Assembly (NCBI GenBank): GCA_958450365.1
Contig: CAUEEP010000728.1
Coordinates: 1,178,001-1,242,000 of the forward strand
Direction of reading: 5' to 3'
DNA from: Mesorhabditis belari
Taxonomy: Eukaryota; Nematoda; Chromadorea; Rhabditida; Rhabditidae
DNA length: 64,000 nt
Part shown: positions 20,843 through 32,301 of the stretch, piece by piece
Position numbering within the stretch: the first letter of the stretch is position 1
How the letters are laid out: every line of letters begins with the position of its first letter
Notes under the pieces: model-generated
What the model saw: the letters and a program-made list of their open reading frames with translations, nothing else
What the model was told of the DNA's origin: nothing
The model's database searches: none
Translations under genes and position numbers: made by a program

Positions 20843-23014
20843 TTGTCAAAAATAAATCATTTGCAATCTTTCAATCAACAGAACAACGTTAAGAGAGATA
20901 TAAGACTTTTGTTTACGATTGGCTGCTTATATAGACTATCACAAAGAAAACAGGATTCTCATCGAGAGCTGACCATTATTCTTCCAATCCTAGGTCCATT
21001 TAGCCTCCCAAAATCGTTCTGGAATTGGGTGAGCGATGCCTATTGGCCAATAGTTAATTATGGCTTTGCTGACACAATTTCCATATATTGCCAGCTTGGA
21101 GTCTCGTTGAGGTGAGCCCGAGTATTTTACTGAAAGTCTGCATAATAACTTGATAATATTGAAACATGGTTCAGAAATAATAGTTTAATCTTTAAGTTCT
21201 GGTACTCATACTTCCTGCAAAACCGAAATACAGAGTACCAGAACTTATAACCATTATACATGAAAAAAGTCAGTTCAAAAAGTTCCTACTAGCTGACTGT
21301 TCCTGCTAGCTGAAATGAAAGTTCCTGCTAGCTGAAATGAAAAAAGTCAGTTCAAAAAGTTCCTGCTAGTTAACTTTCTGCCAACCTTTGGCTTCATCAA
21401 TGTTGGAAAGATGAACTTAAAGATACGATTGAGGTGCAGCTATAGAGATCCTGCGTTTCATAATATTGAAATATGGTTCAGAAATAATAGCTTAATCTCT
21501 TCGAACGCCCAGAAATCCCACTTCGAAGGCCCGATTTTACAAAATTAGCAATTTTATGAGGTTCCTGTTGACAAAAAAAAACTAAATTTGGGGAACATGA
21601 AACTATTCTTCGTAGCATGAAACTATTCTTCGTAGCTATTCTTCTTCTGGTGCTCATATTTCCGGTAAGGCCGAGTTACAGAGTATGAGAACTTATAAAC
21701 TATTATACATGAAAAAAGTTAGTTCAAAGATTTCTGCCAGCTGACTTTTTGGTTCCATCAATGTTGGAAAGCTAAACTTAAAGATACGATTGAAGTCCAG
21801 CTACAGAGATCCTGCGTAGTCTTAGACTCATTTCTCAAATTCCTAGAAACTAGGAGGACAATTATGAGAGCACATTGGATCACTTTGCTACGTAGCTGCC
21901 CTAGAACATTTGACTCGTCCTTTAAAGGGAACAGCTTCGTGAATGATAAAGGTTAAAGCTGTGAACACAGGTTCTTTCGTGTACTTTCGATTTAGATTCA
22001 TTTCTCATTCCCTCTACCGTTTATTTAGTCGCTTCTTTGCTGTCACCTTCGACGGGCGCTACTTTAAGCGTACTCTGAAATGGCCCTTCCTTCAAGTGGT
22101 CATTCCCTATGTTCTCGGTATTGGGTACTACTTGTTGCAACTTTGGTTGCAAGATTTGGGATACTACCAAATCGTATGGACCATCGATCCCTATTACGAC
22201 ACCACTTTTTATTATTTTATGTGTGGTCTCGACTTTGTGACATATCGAAGGTTGAAAGAGGTACGGATAAGGATTTTAGGAAAAGGCAAAAAGGGGAAAA
22301 CTGGCTTTACTCCAAAATGAGGGTCCTTAAAAAATGCACCTTTGTCGGCCATTTTCTTCAAAAAAGCAAGTTTTCTCAGAAATCTTCTTATACCAAAATA
22401 CAGCGCTAGTTCCAAGCTACATTTTAGTGTAAAAAGATTTCAAAAGAAAGCGGCTTTTTGGCGGAGAGAAATGGCTGACAGAAAAAGGTGTATTTTTAAA
22501 GACCCCGCTTTTGGAATAGAGCCCAAAAACTCGAAGAAAATGGCAAATGAGAACAATTTGTGCAATTGAGTTTAGCTCAGAGCAAAGGGGAAATCGAGCC
22601 GAACCGAATCACTGTTGATGTGGCAAGTGAGTTCAAAACAAACGATCAAGAAAGATTCCGAGTTTTTTTTGTAATCATGGAAGTTTTCACTCAAAAATAC
22701 TCATAATGTCGTCTAGCTGAATCTCTAGCTGAACGACCGCAATGAATCTTCGTAAAGAATAAATAAAGACCGGACCGAGAAAAACCACACTGAATCTAGC
22801 ACTTATTTCAATCATTTATCATAAATTTATCATCAATTTATCACAAATGATTCATAATTTCAGATGGTAATAAACTCGAGTATAATTCTCGTATTCAACA
22901 GAAACAGTTTCGTCTCTAATCTTATAGTGATCCTGTGGACTAACTCAGATGTCTATAATCCCGTTAAAGCTGTTGTATTTCCATTTCTAAACGATTTTTT
23001 CTTCAATTTGGTCT
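20843..23014 (+). CDS. Nematode 7TM chemoreceptor-like gene (Srx/Srsx-like), partial model
   Basis: Probable exons: about 20843-21110, with DAYWPIVNYGFADTISIYCQ LGVSL ending at a GTGAG donor; about 22036-22255, which joins in phase to give SRFFAVTFDGRYFKR then KWPFLQVVIPYVLGIGYYLL; and 22864-23008, reading VINSSIILVFNR... and KAVVFPFLNDFFFNLVS. The order (helix 3 ending in a NRF-like SRFFAV motif, basic loop, long helix 4, aromatic loop, then a late Pro-Phe-Asn-Asp motif) is that of nematode serpentine receptors of the Srx/Srsx type, which act as chemosensory GPCRs in ciliated neurons. Subfamily is uncertain and the start is not fixed. The gene lies wholly in the 4.8-kb segment present only in the right palindrome arm. 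Repeats at 21160-21830 sit in its intron. Confidence 0.6.
21160..21830 (+). repeat. Tandem duplication of about 0.3 kb in receptor intron
   Basis: The block ATGGTTCAGAAATAATAG ... TGAAAAAAGTCAGTTCAAA ... AGAGATCCTGCGT occurs twice (about 21160-21460 and 21463-21825) with substitutions and internal indels. GTTCCTGCTAGCTGAAATGA is further repeated in the first unit. Confidence 0.8.
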
Positions 23015-23240
23015 CCAGGTCTGAATTTTTTTGAATTTTTTGAATTTGATAAATATCAGAATTTTAGCATTTCTTGTATACTGTTTCTTTCGAAAAGAAA
23101 GAAAGTCAAAAATTTGTGCTAAAAAGCCAAGCTATAAATGTGATTGCTTCTTCTACTTCTAATTGAGCTTTTGGATCGCCTATTTTCTTGGTCAGATCGT
23201 GAGAGCACGTTCTACAGCTATTAGATACGGTCAATAGGTT

Positions 23241-23522
23241 CTATGCATTGCATTTTATGCATCTTTTTGTTGTGACTTTATTTGTATTAACGGTATTGAA
23301 TCCATACGTAGAAAAGGTGTCCTTTTTGTTCGCTTTTGACAACGTTTTTTGAGGTTTATTATTTGAAGAAAGATTGTAAACGTTTTGAATCATTCGAAAT
23401 AAAACTTTCTTTGCCAAAGAGAAAAAAGAAGCACCTGCAAAACGTAATCTAAAAACCGATGTCATGTCGTTTAGGAACAATGTTAGCAAAGCAGATATTA
23501 TAGAAAATATTATGAAGGACAT
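23241..23522 (-). CDS. Possible small secreted basic protein (93 aa)
   Basis: Single-exon ORF with a hydrophobic start (MSFIIFSIISALLTLFLNDM) that could serve as a signal peptide, then a Lys/Asn-rich body with no further hydrophobic segment, ending RCIKCNA. No family is recognised and composition resembles local AT-rich DNA, so this is tentative. Confidence 0.3.
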   Translation of the reverse strand: MSFIIFSIISALLTLFLNDMTSVFRLRFAGASFFSLAKKVLFRMIQNVYNLSSNNKPQKTLSKANKKDTFSTYGFNTVNTNKVTTKRCIKCNA

Positions 23523-24353
23523 TATTTTAATGGGAAAACTTTAATTGAAAAAGAAAAATGAATTAAAACTAGTTTGTTATACGAAAATCCTAAACTCAGT
23601 TCAAAATTATAGCAACTTTCACTTGTTTAACGTACTTGTTTAACGTCACGTACAACTTGAACGGTTTAATAAACTACCATGTAGAGTACGGTGCAAGAGT
23701 ATAGGACACTTCCTTAAATTGTAGATTCTGAACGAGCTATAAGAGATATTAGAAAACGGATTTCAGCTTTAGATTCTAGACATGAAGAACATAAAAGAAG
23801 AAGTTGATTGGATGCATCGATACTCGCTCTAGCTGCCCCATCGATACTGAGTTTTCATTTCATTTGTTTCATTTTTTTGTCAAGGAAAAGAACTCGTAAG
23901 TTGTTGGCCAACTTGCAAGGCCAACTATTAAAAGGCTTTGTGTTTGTGTTATCGATATTTTGGGAAGGGAGAAAAGGGCGAAAAATGCGACGCGAATAAT
24001 TGCAAAATAGCAACGCAAATAGGAAGGAAACGGACGCGACCAAACAATTAAAATTGTATTAAAAGTTTTGAACCTTAAAATAACTGTTTTTTACTGAACT
24101 TTGTTTCGGAAAAAGTAAGAAAAATGGAAAAAGAGGGGAACAAATCTTCAGATTGTTTACTTTTTTGTCTTTTTTTGCCGCACACTACCCAGGAGGAGGC
24201 AAGAAAAAAAAAGATAACTCTTTTTCCCAAATCGACTCCGAAAGGACTTTTTGATTGCGCAACAAAAGGCTCTATTGATTGCATTGATGCATTGATTGCA
24301 AATTTTGCGCTGCCATTGAAATATTTACCGTTCTGAAAGAATCCTGCTTTTCA

Positions 24354-27300
24354 ATGAAAATTCTTGAAAATGACGCTGAAAGAATTGGGGATACGAGTGG
24401 ATTTGGAACTGTTTACAAATTGCAAAAACCAGGAACAGCGTAAGTTCACTTTTTATTTTATTGGATCTATCGCTGGTGTAGCTTAGGCTTTTTCTGATAG
24501 AACTGAAAAAGAAAAAGCAAAACAAATCGGAATAATAATTTAGAATGATTGTCGTAAAAGAGATTTCGAAACATGTCACTGATCAAAAAACGTATTTTGC
24601 TGAGATGAAAATGCTGAAAAGCCTATCGCACAAAAATATCGTCGATTATTTGGATGAACCAGACAACTATCATGCTGATGACGGCTATTTTGCGATTTTT
24701 ATGGAATACTGCGAGAACGGATCACTAAGGAAAGGTTTACTTTGATTTTATTCCGAAATTAGTTTACCTGTGAGGCAAATCCGATTCTCTATCCTAAATC
24801 TAGCCTTCAAAAGCCTTTTACCCCTCTCTTGTAAATATAAAAAGTTTGAAATTTCAGCGATCACAGACGAGACATTAGTCTATTCGTTGTTGACAATCAG
24901 CACTTGGGCCAGTGAGCTCTTGTCGGCGTTGTCTTATCTGAAGAGCAAATCCATCGTACACGGAGATTTGAAACCAGCAAAGTTTTTCGATTCTAATTAC
25001 TAGCTTCTAAGAAAAGCGGGTTTAGCATTTTGCTTACCGCAAATTTTACCTCAAAAATGTGCGATTTCGGAATCTCGAGACGTGTCGATGGCGTTGAATT
25101 CAAGGATCAAAAACTGGCTGGTACTCAGCCCTATCTAGCACCGGAATTCGAAAAAAAATGTTTCATACAAGATTCGGTAGGCGCTTGTTTGCTATTGTTA
25201 GATAATTGCTTTTTAACCCACAGGATCTCTATAAGGCTGACATCTACGCACTAGGGTTGATATTTTGGGAGCTGATCGAAAGAAGGTCGTGTTTTGTGTT
25301 TTAAAATCTTTCAAGGCTATAAGCAAATGCTTTTTTCAGGAGACTACCAATTGAATCATCGATTAATGGATTCAATCCAAAGTTTTCTTTTCAAGGACAA
25401 GAGCATTTGGACTGGTTTGTCGATTTGATCGAATGGTTTGTGTTTTCACTTTTCACTGGTGCATTCATTTCCCCAATTCAGCTGTACCACCGCAAATTTG
25501 AATGATCGTCTAGACACGGAAGAAGTACTTGAGATAATCGAAGAGAATGAACATATGGTAGGAAATATTAGTAATAATGTTCTTTAACGGATTCTTAGTT
25601 TTATCCATACCTAATGGAACCATTTTTTGTTAAAGGACAAAAAATGCTGATGAAACCGATTGGCGTGAACGGGGTACGATATTCTAGTCCAATAACAATG
25701 GAGGACACGTTTCAAGGATTCACTGTTCCCGACATTCGAACATTTGAATCGGCGAGCAACCATCACAATTATGAAAACCCAATGAGCGAGAGTTCTCGGG
25801 AACAAAGGCGATCTGATCCCAGGGAAGCCCAGATAAAAGAACCTGAGGCGCTGTCGATAAACACTCCTTTTGAAATGCCCTCCGACATACCCTCGTTTGA
25901 TGAGCCATCCTTCCCAAGAGACAAGGCCTATCAAGAAGTCAAACCTCTGCCTGAGAATCAGGAAATTCTTGCCCTTGTTTTGAACAAAATGAATATTACT
26001 ACTGATTTCGAGACAGTAACCTTTAACGAATACATGCTTTCTTTGTTTCACGAGCGAGACTTTATGAGGAGTTCGGGTAAATTGGCGGAGCGTTTCTTTG
26101 AAAAGTCCAAAGAGTCTTTACTGGATTGGGCCAAATATGATGGAGCTCGAATCAACTGGGCAAAGTACGAATTCTATGATGTCAACTTGTTTCGGCGTAT
26201 GCTTTGCGACGATTTCCTTCAAAACTTTAAAGAGCTCACAGAATCGGAGAGGGATCAATTTGCGGTGAGTGATTGTCGAAATTACAAGCAAACAAAATCC
26301 GTGAAACCCTTCCACCGCTACCTTCAATTTGTTTCAAGAGACGAGAATGCGCCCCTTGAACGTGTTAGAGACGCGTTTTATCAGATTTTGGACCTGGATA
26401 CTTTGCTCCAAAGCTTTTGCTTCATGCAAGCGTTCAGTATACTACGGCAATGGGATGAAGGCTCGTTCTCGAATTGGGATCTCTTAAAATTGCTCAAGAT
26501 ATCGCACAAGAACTTTGATCAATTAGAGGAACTCTTTACACAAACGTACTACGATTTCGTTTGCGTGTTTCTTGAGAATTCAAAAGAGGAATGGTGCTTC
26601 AGTAAAGAATTGCTGTTCGATCAAAAAATATTGCTCTTTCGCGCAGATCTTTCCGATTTCTTTGTGGTGGACAGACTAGAAGAGGCTCCTATTGAGTTGA
26701 TGACAGACTCGCTGAAATCGATCGGTTACGAAATGGTGAAGAGAAAATTGCGAGACAGAGAGACGACACTTTTCAAATATATGCTAGTAAAAGTGCACTC
26801 ATCTCTGTTCAATGTCCGACATAGGATAGAAGAGTTCTTCAGAAACAAAGAAACTTTTAAAGTTTATCAGAGATGGATGGGATTCAATGTTTCTGGGCAT
26901 GACCGGCCATTTTCTAGAGATTTCTTTATTTTTAATGTTCCACCTGGATCTCATGTTCTCAACGAAGAAGGCGGACTTTGGGAGGCTGGAGGATTTCCGG
27001 AAGATGTTGATAAAAAGCTACAGACTCATTACTCCCAGATCCATAATGTGGATCAGATTTTGGCAGTCGAATTCTATACGTATTTTTTTCGGGCATTTTT
27101 CTTGCTCAATCAATGGAGAGCTTTAGAGCATTCACCAGAACTTGTATGCCTACTCAAAGAGATTCTTCTGAAAATAAATGACCGAGACTTTAAATTCATT
27201 CTATTGTATGTGGAATCAAAAACAGAAGAGTTAGAGGGACTCTTTTTAGACCAGCAACACCATTCGTCGCTTATTTTTACTAGGGAATTTGAGTTGGTAA

Positions 27301-27428
27301 AAGTGGAAAGGCGGGCAAGGCATAGCTTGAAGGTCGTGGGATTTGTGGAAGTATCGATGCAAGGGTTATGCGAAATCTTGATCAAAATGTGGCGCTCGTT
27401 GCAGGACCTTCATCGGGGTTTGTTCTAG
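24354..27428 (+). CDS. Protein kinase fused to a novel ~600-residue C-terminal region
   Basis: Eight in-phase exons: 24354-24439, 24544-24734, 24858-24981, 25026-25176, 25224-25285, 25340-25435, 25482-25557 and 25599-27428, separated by short GT-AG introns (41-123 bp). Kinase signatures occur in order: Gly loop IGDTSGFGTVYKL, catalytic Lys in IVVKEIS, hinge FMEYCENGSL, catalytic loop HGDLKPANILL (HRD changed to HGD, with Asp and Asn kept), CDFG, GTQPYLAPE, and the helix-F motif DLYKADIYALGLIFWELIE. The domain is about 300 residues and lineage-specific in style. The last exon adds about 600 residues, rich in Phe, Leu, Glu and Trp, with no domain I recognise (for example WAKYDGARINWAKYEFYDVN). 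HGD in place of HRD is found in some kinases whose activation-loop control is relaxed. An inverted, frameshifted copy lies at 12236-15306. Confidence 0.85.
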
Positions 27429-27864
27429 GGAAATCCCTGGTACTATTCACACTAATACATTTAGGTATCGGAATCGATTTGTTCGAAAATAAAGAGAGTT
27501 ATCTGACGTTTCATCGAGAATCGACTATAGATGCAATTGAGAACTTTTGGAGGAATCTAACATTTATGCTGACTACCGATAATCTTTAATAAATCTTTTT
27601 GTAGTTTTGTTCTTTAATAAATCTTTAATAAATCAGAATGTTGTTGTTGTTGGCCCTCATTTCGGAGAAGGAAAACCTAGAATTTCGGATTTAGCCGAGA
27701 GATCTTTCAATCTGGAATGCACTACAGCTTTTGATCTGAACTTGAACACGTGTAGGGGCTACAAACGAATCGCTGGGATTGTGATGTCGTCTTCTTTATC
27801 GAGACCGCTAAAGCAGAAACCGACTAGTTGGTTCAACCGATCAATCGGTTTTTTTCTCAGTTAG
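27368..27864 (+). other. Protein-like ORFs overlapping and following the kinase 3' end
   Basis: One frame (27368-27589) reads DQNVALVAGPSSGFVLGK ... LIHLGIGIDLFENKESYL and stops at a TTTAATAAATC block. After a 40-bp AT stretch ending AAATCAG, another (27607-27864) reads NQNVVVVGPHFGEGKP ... LAERSFNLECTTAFDLN. The two share the QNV-V-GP pattern, so they may be tandem-derived exons. I tried to splice the 604-codon exon into the first one; the GT sites nearby do not give the right phase. Either a frameshift predates the duplication (it is in both arms), or an intron was missed. Function unknown. Confidence 0.45.
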
Positions 27865-28180
27865 TACTGGAATAAAATTGTGGCCATTCTAGTGGTGAAA
27901 GTTTGAAAATGCGATACGCAGGAAATTTGGAAGTTGAATTTATGAAAATTTCATTCAAATCGCAAAGCTTCCAAAAGCGTTCTTTGAAGAAAATCTACAA
28001 TTATGAATAATCAACATTTTGCGAGCTTTTCCCTCCCAAACTCTCGTTACAGTGTTCATTTGTTGGAAAATTATAAACCAAATTTGGGTGTTTCTCTTAA
28101 AAATTCCATTGTTCCATTGTTTGCATTTACCCGATTTGAACACATTCACGACGAAGCCATTTTTTTTTTTTGATGTTGCT

Positions 28181-28896
28181 GTAGATGTTGTCGAATCTGA
28201 TCTAACTCTCCGATTATGTTGAGCTCCAAACGTTTTTTTGTTTTATCAATGTTTCTGAGTTTACAAAGTTTAACGGTTTTTAATGTTTGCCACAATCAAA
28301 AACTGAATTCTTCGATTGCGTGATGGCTTTCAAATTCAAATTTCAAAGTTTCCTCATTTAACTGCTTTTAGAAATTTTTCAGTCAAACAAAATAAAGTTT
28401 TTTGTGTTATCTGAGTGTTGTAAAAGCAAAAAATAAAACTTATTTCACCTTTTTAAACAAAATCACCAAAGAAAATTGTCATGAATTTGAAAGCTTAAGT
28501 AAAGTAATGATGGAATGATTCTTAAATCAAAATTTCTGTTTCTGATCTTTTTGCTCTTGAAGAAAAATCGATTCCAGGCGTTTATTTGAGTTTTCAAAGC
28601 AAATAACAAAAACTCGGGTCGGTGCTTGCTCAGAAAAGGGGGGCACATGCCTCTCTTCTTATCAACTCATTTCAGCACTTATGGATTGAAAAAGAAAGGC
28701 GATACATAATCGACGATCGCATTCGGAACTCATTCGGAACTCATTCGGAACTCTATTTTTAAGGGAATTCACCTGAAATTGAGCTTTTCATTTTGTGAAG
28801 ACTAAAATTCTCATTTGGAAAGCTTAATTAATTTGTTGTTTTCCTTAAAAACAACAAATTTCTAGCAACATTTTGACGTTTTGCTCAAATTATACG
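28181..28896. other. Intergenic, nothing recognised
   Basis: Contains a triplicated CATTCGGAACT near 28720-28752 and AT-rich sequence. It probably includes the promoter of the PDZ gene, but no element can be pointed to. Confidence 0.5.
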
Positions 28897-30371
28897 ATGA
28901 CCAAGCTAAATGAATCACTTCGAATTTGTATTATGATTAGAAATTCACAAAAAGAGGTAAGAAAAAGAAAATAAGCAAAAAAAAAAAAACTTGCTTTTAG
29001 CAGTATGGATGCGATGTGATGACTCATAATGGAGAGCATCTGATCGGTGAGTGCCTTAGTGCAATAATGTTATAAAATCTTATTGTCAAGGCTAATTTTA
29101 ATCTTAAAATTTCAAAAAAGCAAATGAATTGCTTTGAAAAAATTGTTGTTCACGGGAAATCATTCACATTTTGAATTTGAAGTTGTAGAGCAGGTTTTCC
29201 AGACTTTTGGATCAAAGTTTTTTCGCTTTTCCAAAATACTTCTACTTAAAAATGCCTCCAAATGTCTTGTTCTTGTGTTTTTTCACTCAAGTTTTATGTA
29301 TTTCAGTATCAATCATCCCGGGAAGTATCGCCGAGAGAAGCGGCTTGAAGAGAGTTCATCGAATCGTTGCCGTCAATGGGATCAATGTACTCGAGCTGGC
29401 CCAGACACAGGTCAGTGACTCGCAAAAGACTCCTGGGGGTGTTCAATTGTTTGTCTTGCTGACTTTACTTGATACCTTTTCAGGTCTCCTACCTCATCCT
29501 GTCGAATCCTTTGAAATGCGAGCTACTCGTGATTGACCCGAGCTTCTCAACACACAAAAACCCCGAATGGGACCGGATTGTTTCGGAATTGGTTTGTTGA
29601 AAATTGCGCACTGTTTTTTCAAGTCCAGTTAAGAGCAAAACAATTTCTGGTTAAAGCAAACATTGTGAAATAGCAAAAAAAAAACTGAAAGGCTAAGATT
29701 AATTAGTTTATGATACGACTGGAATGATACAGTCTTTCTAATTAAACTGTCCTGAAGTGTTATGATGTTGTTAGAATTCAATTATTTCACGAAACAGCCA
29801 AAAAGTTTACACTTTGAGTAACTACCTAAACAAACACATTTTTCGACTCTTCTAGGATTCTCCGGCCTTGATTTGCCTGCATTCTCCCTACATGTTGTCC
29901 TCAAATAACAATGGAATGGAAATGATTGAAAAAGCCGTCAACAAGATCTTCTCAATGCCCACAAAAAGCTATTCTCGAGTCGGCGAGGAAGAGGTGAGAG
30001 AATGAATGAGCAAAAATGATTTGCCCATTGATCTGCACAAAAAAAAAGGTCAAATTATTTCTTGTGCCAAACTAAATTTCTCTAGTTTCTCTAGCCAACT
30101 AGCCAACTTTTTTGGGGCGACACGAAATTATTCCTTTCTGTAGGAAAAGGGGTGACATTCTTGTTTCCTCAGAACCAAATGTAAAGATTAAAAATAGCTC
30201 TCTTTGGAAAAATGGGCACTAATAAAGCAGTTAATAGCTAACTAAACTTTTAGCTAACTAAACTTTTCAAAAACTTTCTCTATCGATCACATTGAAATCG
30301 CTTGTCGATGTCGATTGAAAGGGCAACAAAATTCTCCATTTCAGAGCCTCCTCATCGACAGCGAAGGATAG
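28897..30371 (+). CDS. Small PDZ-domain protein (~160 aa), complete
   Basis: Six exons join perfectly in phase: 28897-28956, 29001-29046, 29307-29410, 29484-29591, 29856-29993 and 30345-30371. The product starts MTKLNESLRICIMIRNSQKE, directly followed by a NHERF-style PDZ core: QYGCDVMTHNGEHLI (carboxylate-binding loop with YGCDV in place of GYGFxL), VSIIPGSIAERSGLKRVHRI, VAVNGINV and a last strand CELLVID. The remaining 70 residues (SPALICLHSPYML..., then SYSRVGEEE) have no domain. The family binds C-terminal tails of membrane proteins to build scaffolds. AATAAA at 30390-30395 lies 19 bp after the stop. All introns are GT-AG with nematode-type acceptors. Confidence 0.85.
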
Positions 30372-30508
30372 GGCAAAAAAAAGATCGCAAATAAATTTTT
30401 TGAATGAAAATTTTGCAATAAAAAAACAAAGCACAAGACACTTTGTTCAACTACCGCCCTTAAAAAATCCTTTTGAACTGAAATTTGACTGCAAGTAGCA
30501 CTGAACTA

Positions 30509-31077
30509 TTGGGTTGTCCAGTTATGAATGCGCGTTTTTACTATTTTGTAAATTTCTCAAGACATCGAACAGATGTATATGAGTGTTATAGATCATTCGA
30601 AAGCTGAAAATCTCCTCTACATTTTGGAATAAAAAAGTTTTTGAATTCATGCAACTTTTTGGGAAATTGACCGCACAAAGGGAGAGGTCGTTTTCGAAAA
30701 AACCAATTCCAGCTTAGCTATTCCTCAAGTTTTATGATGTAAAATAACCGCCCAGAAAAGAAAAGAAAAGTAAAGAGGCTCTGAAATTGTTATATTTAAA
30801 AAAAAGTTGTATTGATATATCTATTGGCCAAACATCAAACGGTTAACTCAATTTGAGCGAAGCCAAAACTTGATCCAAAGGCGCCCTTCCATTTTTTGGC
30901 CACCTCTTCTTCTGTGCAGTCAATTTGCCCAAAAGCTGAACAAATTCAAAAGCTTTTTCAATCAAAATGTAGAGGAGATCTTCAGCTTTCAAATAATATA
31001 TATCTTTTTCTTGATTTCGGTATCTTGAGAAATTTAAAAAATAGTAAAAAACGCGCATTCATAACTGGACAACCCAA
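30509..31077. mobile_element. Long-inverted-repeat mariner-type MITE, 569 bp
   Basis: Ends TTGGGTTGTCCAGTTATGAA on both sides with TA at 30507-30508 and 31078-31079. The inverted repeats extend almost 190 bp inward (shared CTCCTACATTTTG and GCGCGTTTTTACTATTTT stretches), leaving a short centre. No transposase remains. It sits just beyond the polyadenylation signal of the PDZ gene. Confidence 0.93.
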
Positions 31078-31195
31078 TATGTACTCCATTTCTGGTTTTG
31101 ATGATAAAATTTGTTTTTAATGAAAATTAATGAGATCTTGAAGCTATTTGATTGAAAAATTTACGCTTCATTGAAACAAAAACAGAAAAAAAAAA

Positions 31196-31468
31196 CTATG
31201 TTTTAACTCTTCGACAATCGACTGAATTTCGATTCTGACTATGACGAAGGTTTTTTTTATCGCCTAAATGGGAAGCCATTTTTTTGTATTGGAGAAAAGA
31301 CAGCAAATATTTCTGGGTTCTATCCGAAGAGAAGTCCGTGGACAGATATGTGTTCGGTTCACCGGAAGCTGAGACATTTCTGAACTTGATTCTCGTTCCC
31401 CATCCACTGCTACAACTCGAGCTCTTTAGCTTGTAAAGAACAAAGGAAAAGATGAATTGTAAAATCAT
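31196..31468 (-). CDS. Possible secreted protein or exon, unknown
   Basis: 90-codon ORF whose first residues (MILQFIFSFVLYKLKSSSC) are hydrophobic, followed by a GC-richer block SGWGTRIKFRNVSASGEPNT and DFSSDRTQKYLLSFLQYKK. The compositional contrast with the flanks supports coding, but there is no domain and the true exon limits are unclear. Confidence 0.35.
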   Translation of the reverse strand: MILQFIFSFVLYKLKSSSCSSGWGTRIKFRNVSASGEPNTYLSTDFSSDRTQKYLLSFLQYKKMASHLGDKKNLRHSQNRNSVDCRRVKT

Positions 31469-31570
31469 TTTGGGTTGAAACTAAAGCATAATTTTTTTTT
31501 GAAAATATCTGTTTTATGACATATGTATGCATTGCTTTTGTACATGTTATTCAGCTCATTTATGAATATA

Positions 31571-31803
31571 CACTACTGGACAATGAAATATCATATTTGA
31601 AAAACGATCGTCACTTTCGCGCGTCTGTAACTCCCTTGTCTTTTACCGTATTTCTAAATATTAATATTACTATTGTGTAGCCCTTGAAAAGAGCTTTCAG
31701 AAAATGTATAACACTAATAGTTTAAACTCAAAGAAAAGGGGAGTTACAGACGCGCGAAAGTGACGATCGTTTTTCAAATATGATATTTCATTGTCCAGTG
31801 CTG
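31571..31803. mobile_element. Tc1-type MITE (family A), full copy 1
   Basis: 233 bp; ends CACTACTGGACAATGAAATA and the complement CAGCACTGGACAATGAAATA, with TA on both sides. The inverted repeats include AACGATCGTCACTTTCGCGC and extend about 70 bp. The CAGTRCTGG-like tip matches the Tc1 group. Confidence 0.93.
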
Positions 31804-31891
31804 TACCTAATAGAATCAAACTGCTTGACCACTTTGACTATTTTGGTTATTTCTCTTCTCGAACTCGAAACAGAGTTAAATGAAAATAATT

Positions 31892-32076
31892 TTACTGTGT
31901 AACTCTCTTGTCTTTGCGTTTAAACTATTAGTGTTATACATTTTCTGAAAGCTCTTTTCAAATGGCTACACAATAGTAATATTAATATTCAGAAATACGA
32001 TAAAAGACAAGGGGAGTTACAGACGCACGAAAGTGACGATCGTTTTTCAAATATGATATTTCATTGTCCAGTAGTG
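31892..32076. mobile_element. Family A MITE, left-truncated copy
   Basis: Begins inside the element (TAACTCTCTTGTCTTTGCG) and runs to the right terminus CCAGTAGTG followed by TA. Confidence 0.85.
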
Positions 32077-32301
32077 TATGTACCTATTCACGTAAACAAA
32101 AGCGACTATTCTGCATCGAATGGTACTAAAATTGAGGCTCTCAGAAAACTTCAAACCCACTAATACTAAACTAATAAAGTAAACAGCCAAGTAAGTAGTA
32201 ATAAAGTAACCAGCTGAATGTAAAAAGAGGCATGACTAAATGATTTTTCTAATTTTTTTACGGGTTTTTGATGTTTTGTTTAAAAATTAACACCAAAAAC
32301 T

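Larger units (their letters stand above)
18917..28180 (+). repeat. Large palindrome, right arm (interrupted)
   Basis: Inverted counterpart of 11488-18890. Homology runs 18917-19114, breaks for 19115-23908, then continues 23909-28180 apart from the small unmatched block 23958-24041. The outer limit is where GATGTTGCTGTAGATG diverges from the left arm's GATGTTGTTGTAGATA. Confidence 0.9.

Noticed and set aside
25611..26051. 146-codon antisense ORF opposite the kinase C-terminal exon
   Set aside because: Shadow frame: it is antisense to the 604-codon exon and occurs identically in both arms as expected from the sense strand.
27350..27404. Intron GTATCG...TTGCAG joining the kinase to the next frame
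   Set aside because: It is 54 bp long and keeps the original frame, which stops at once. It does not reach the protein-like frame at 27368-27589.
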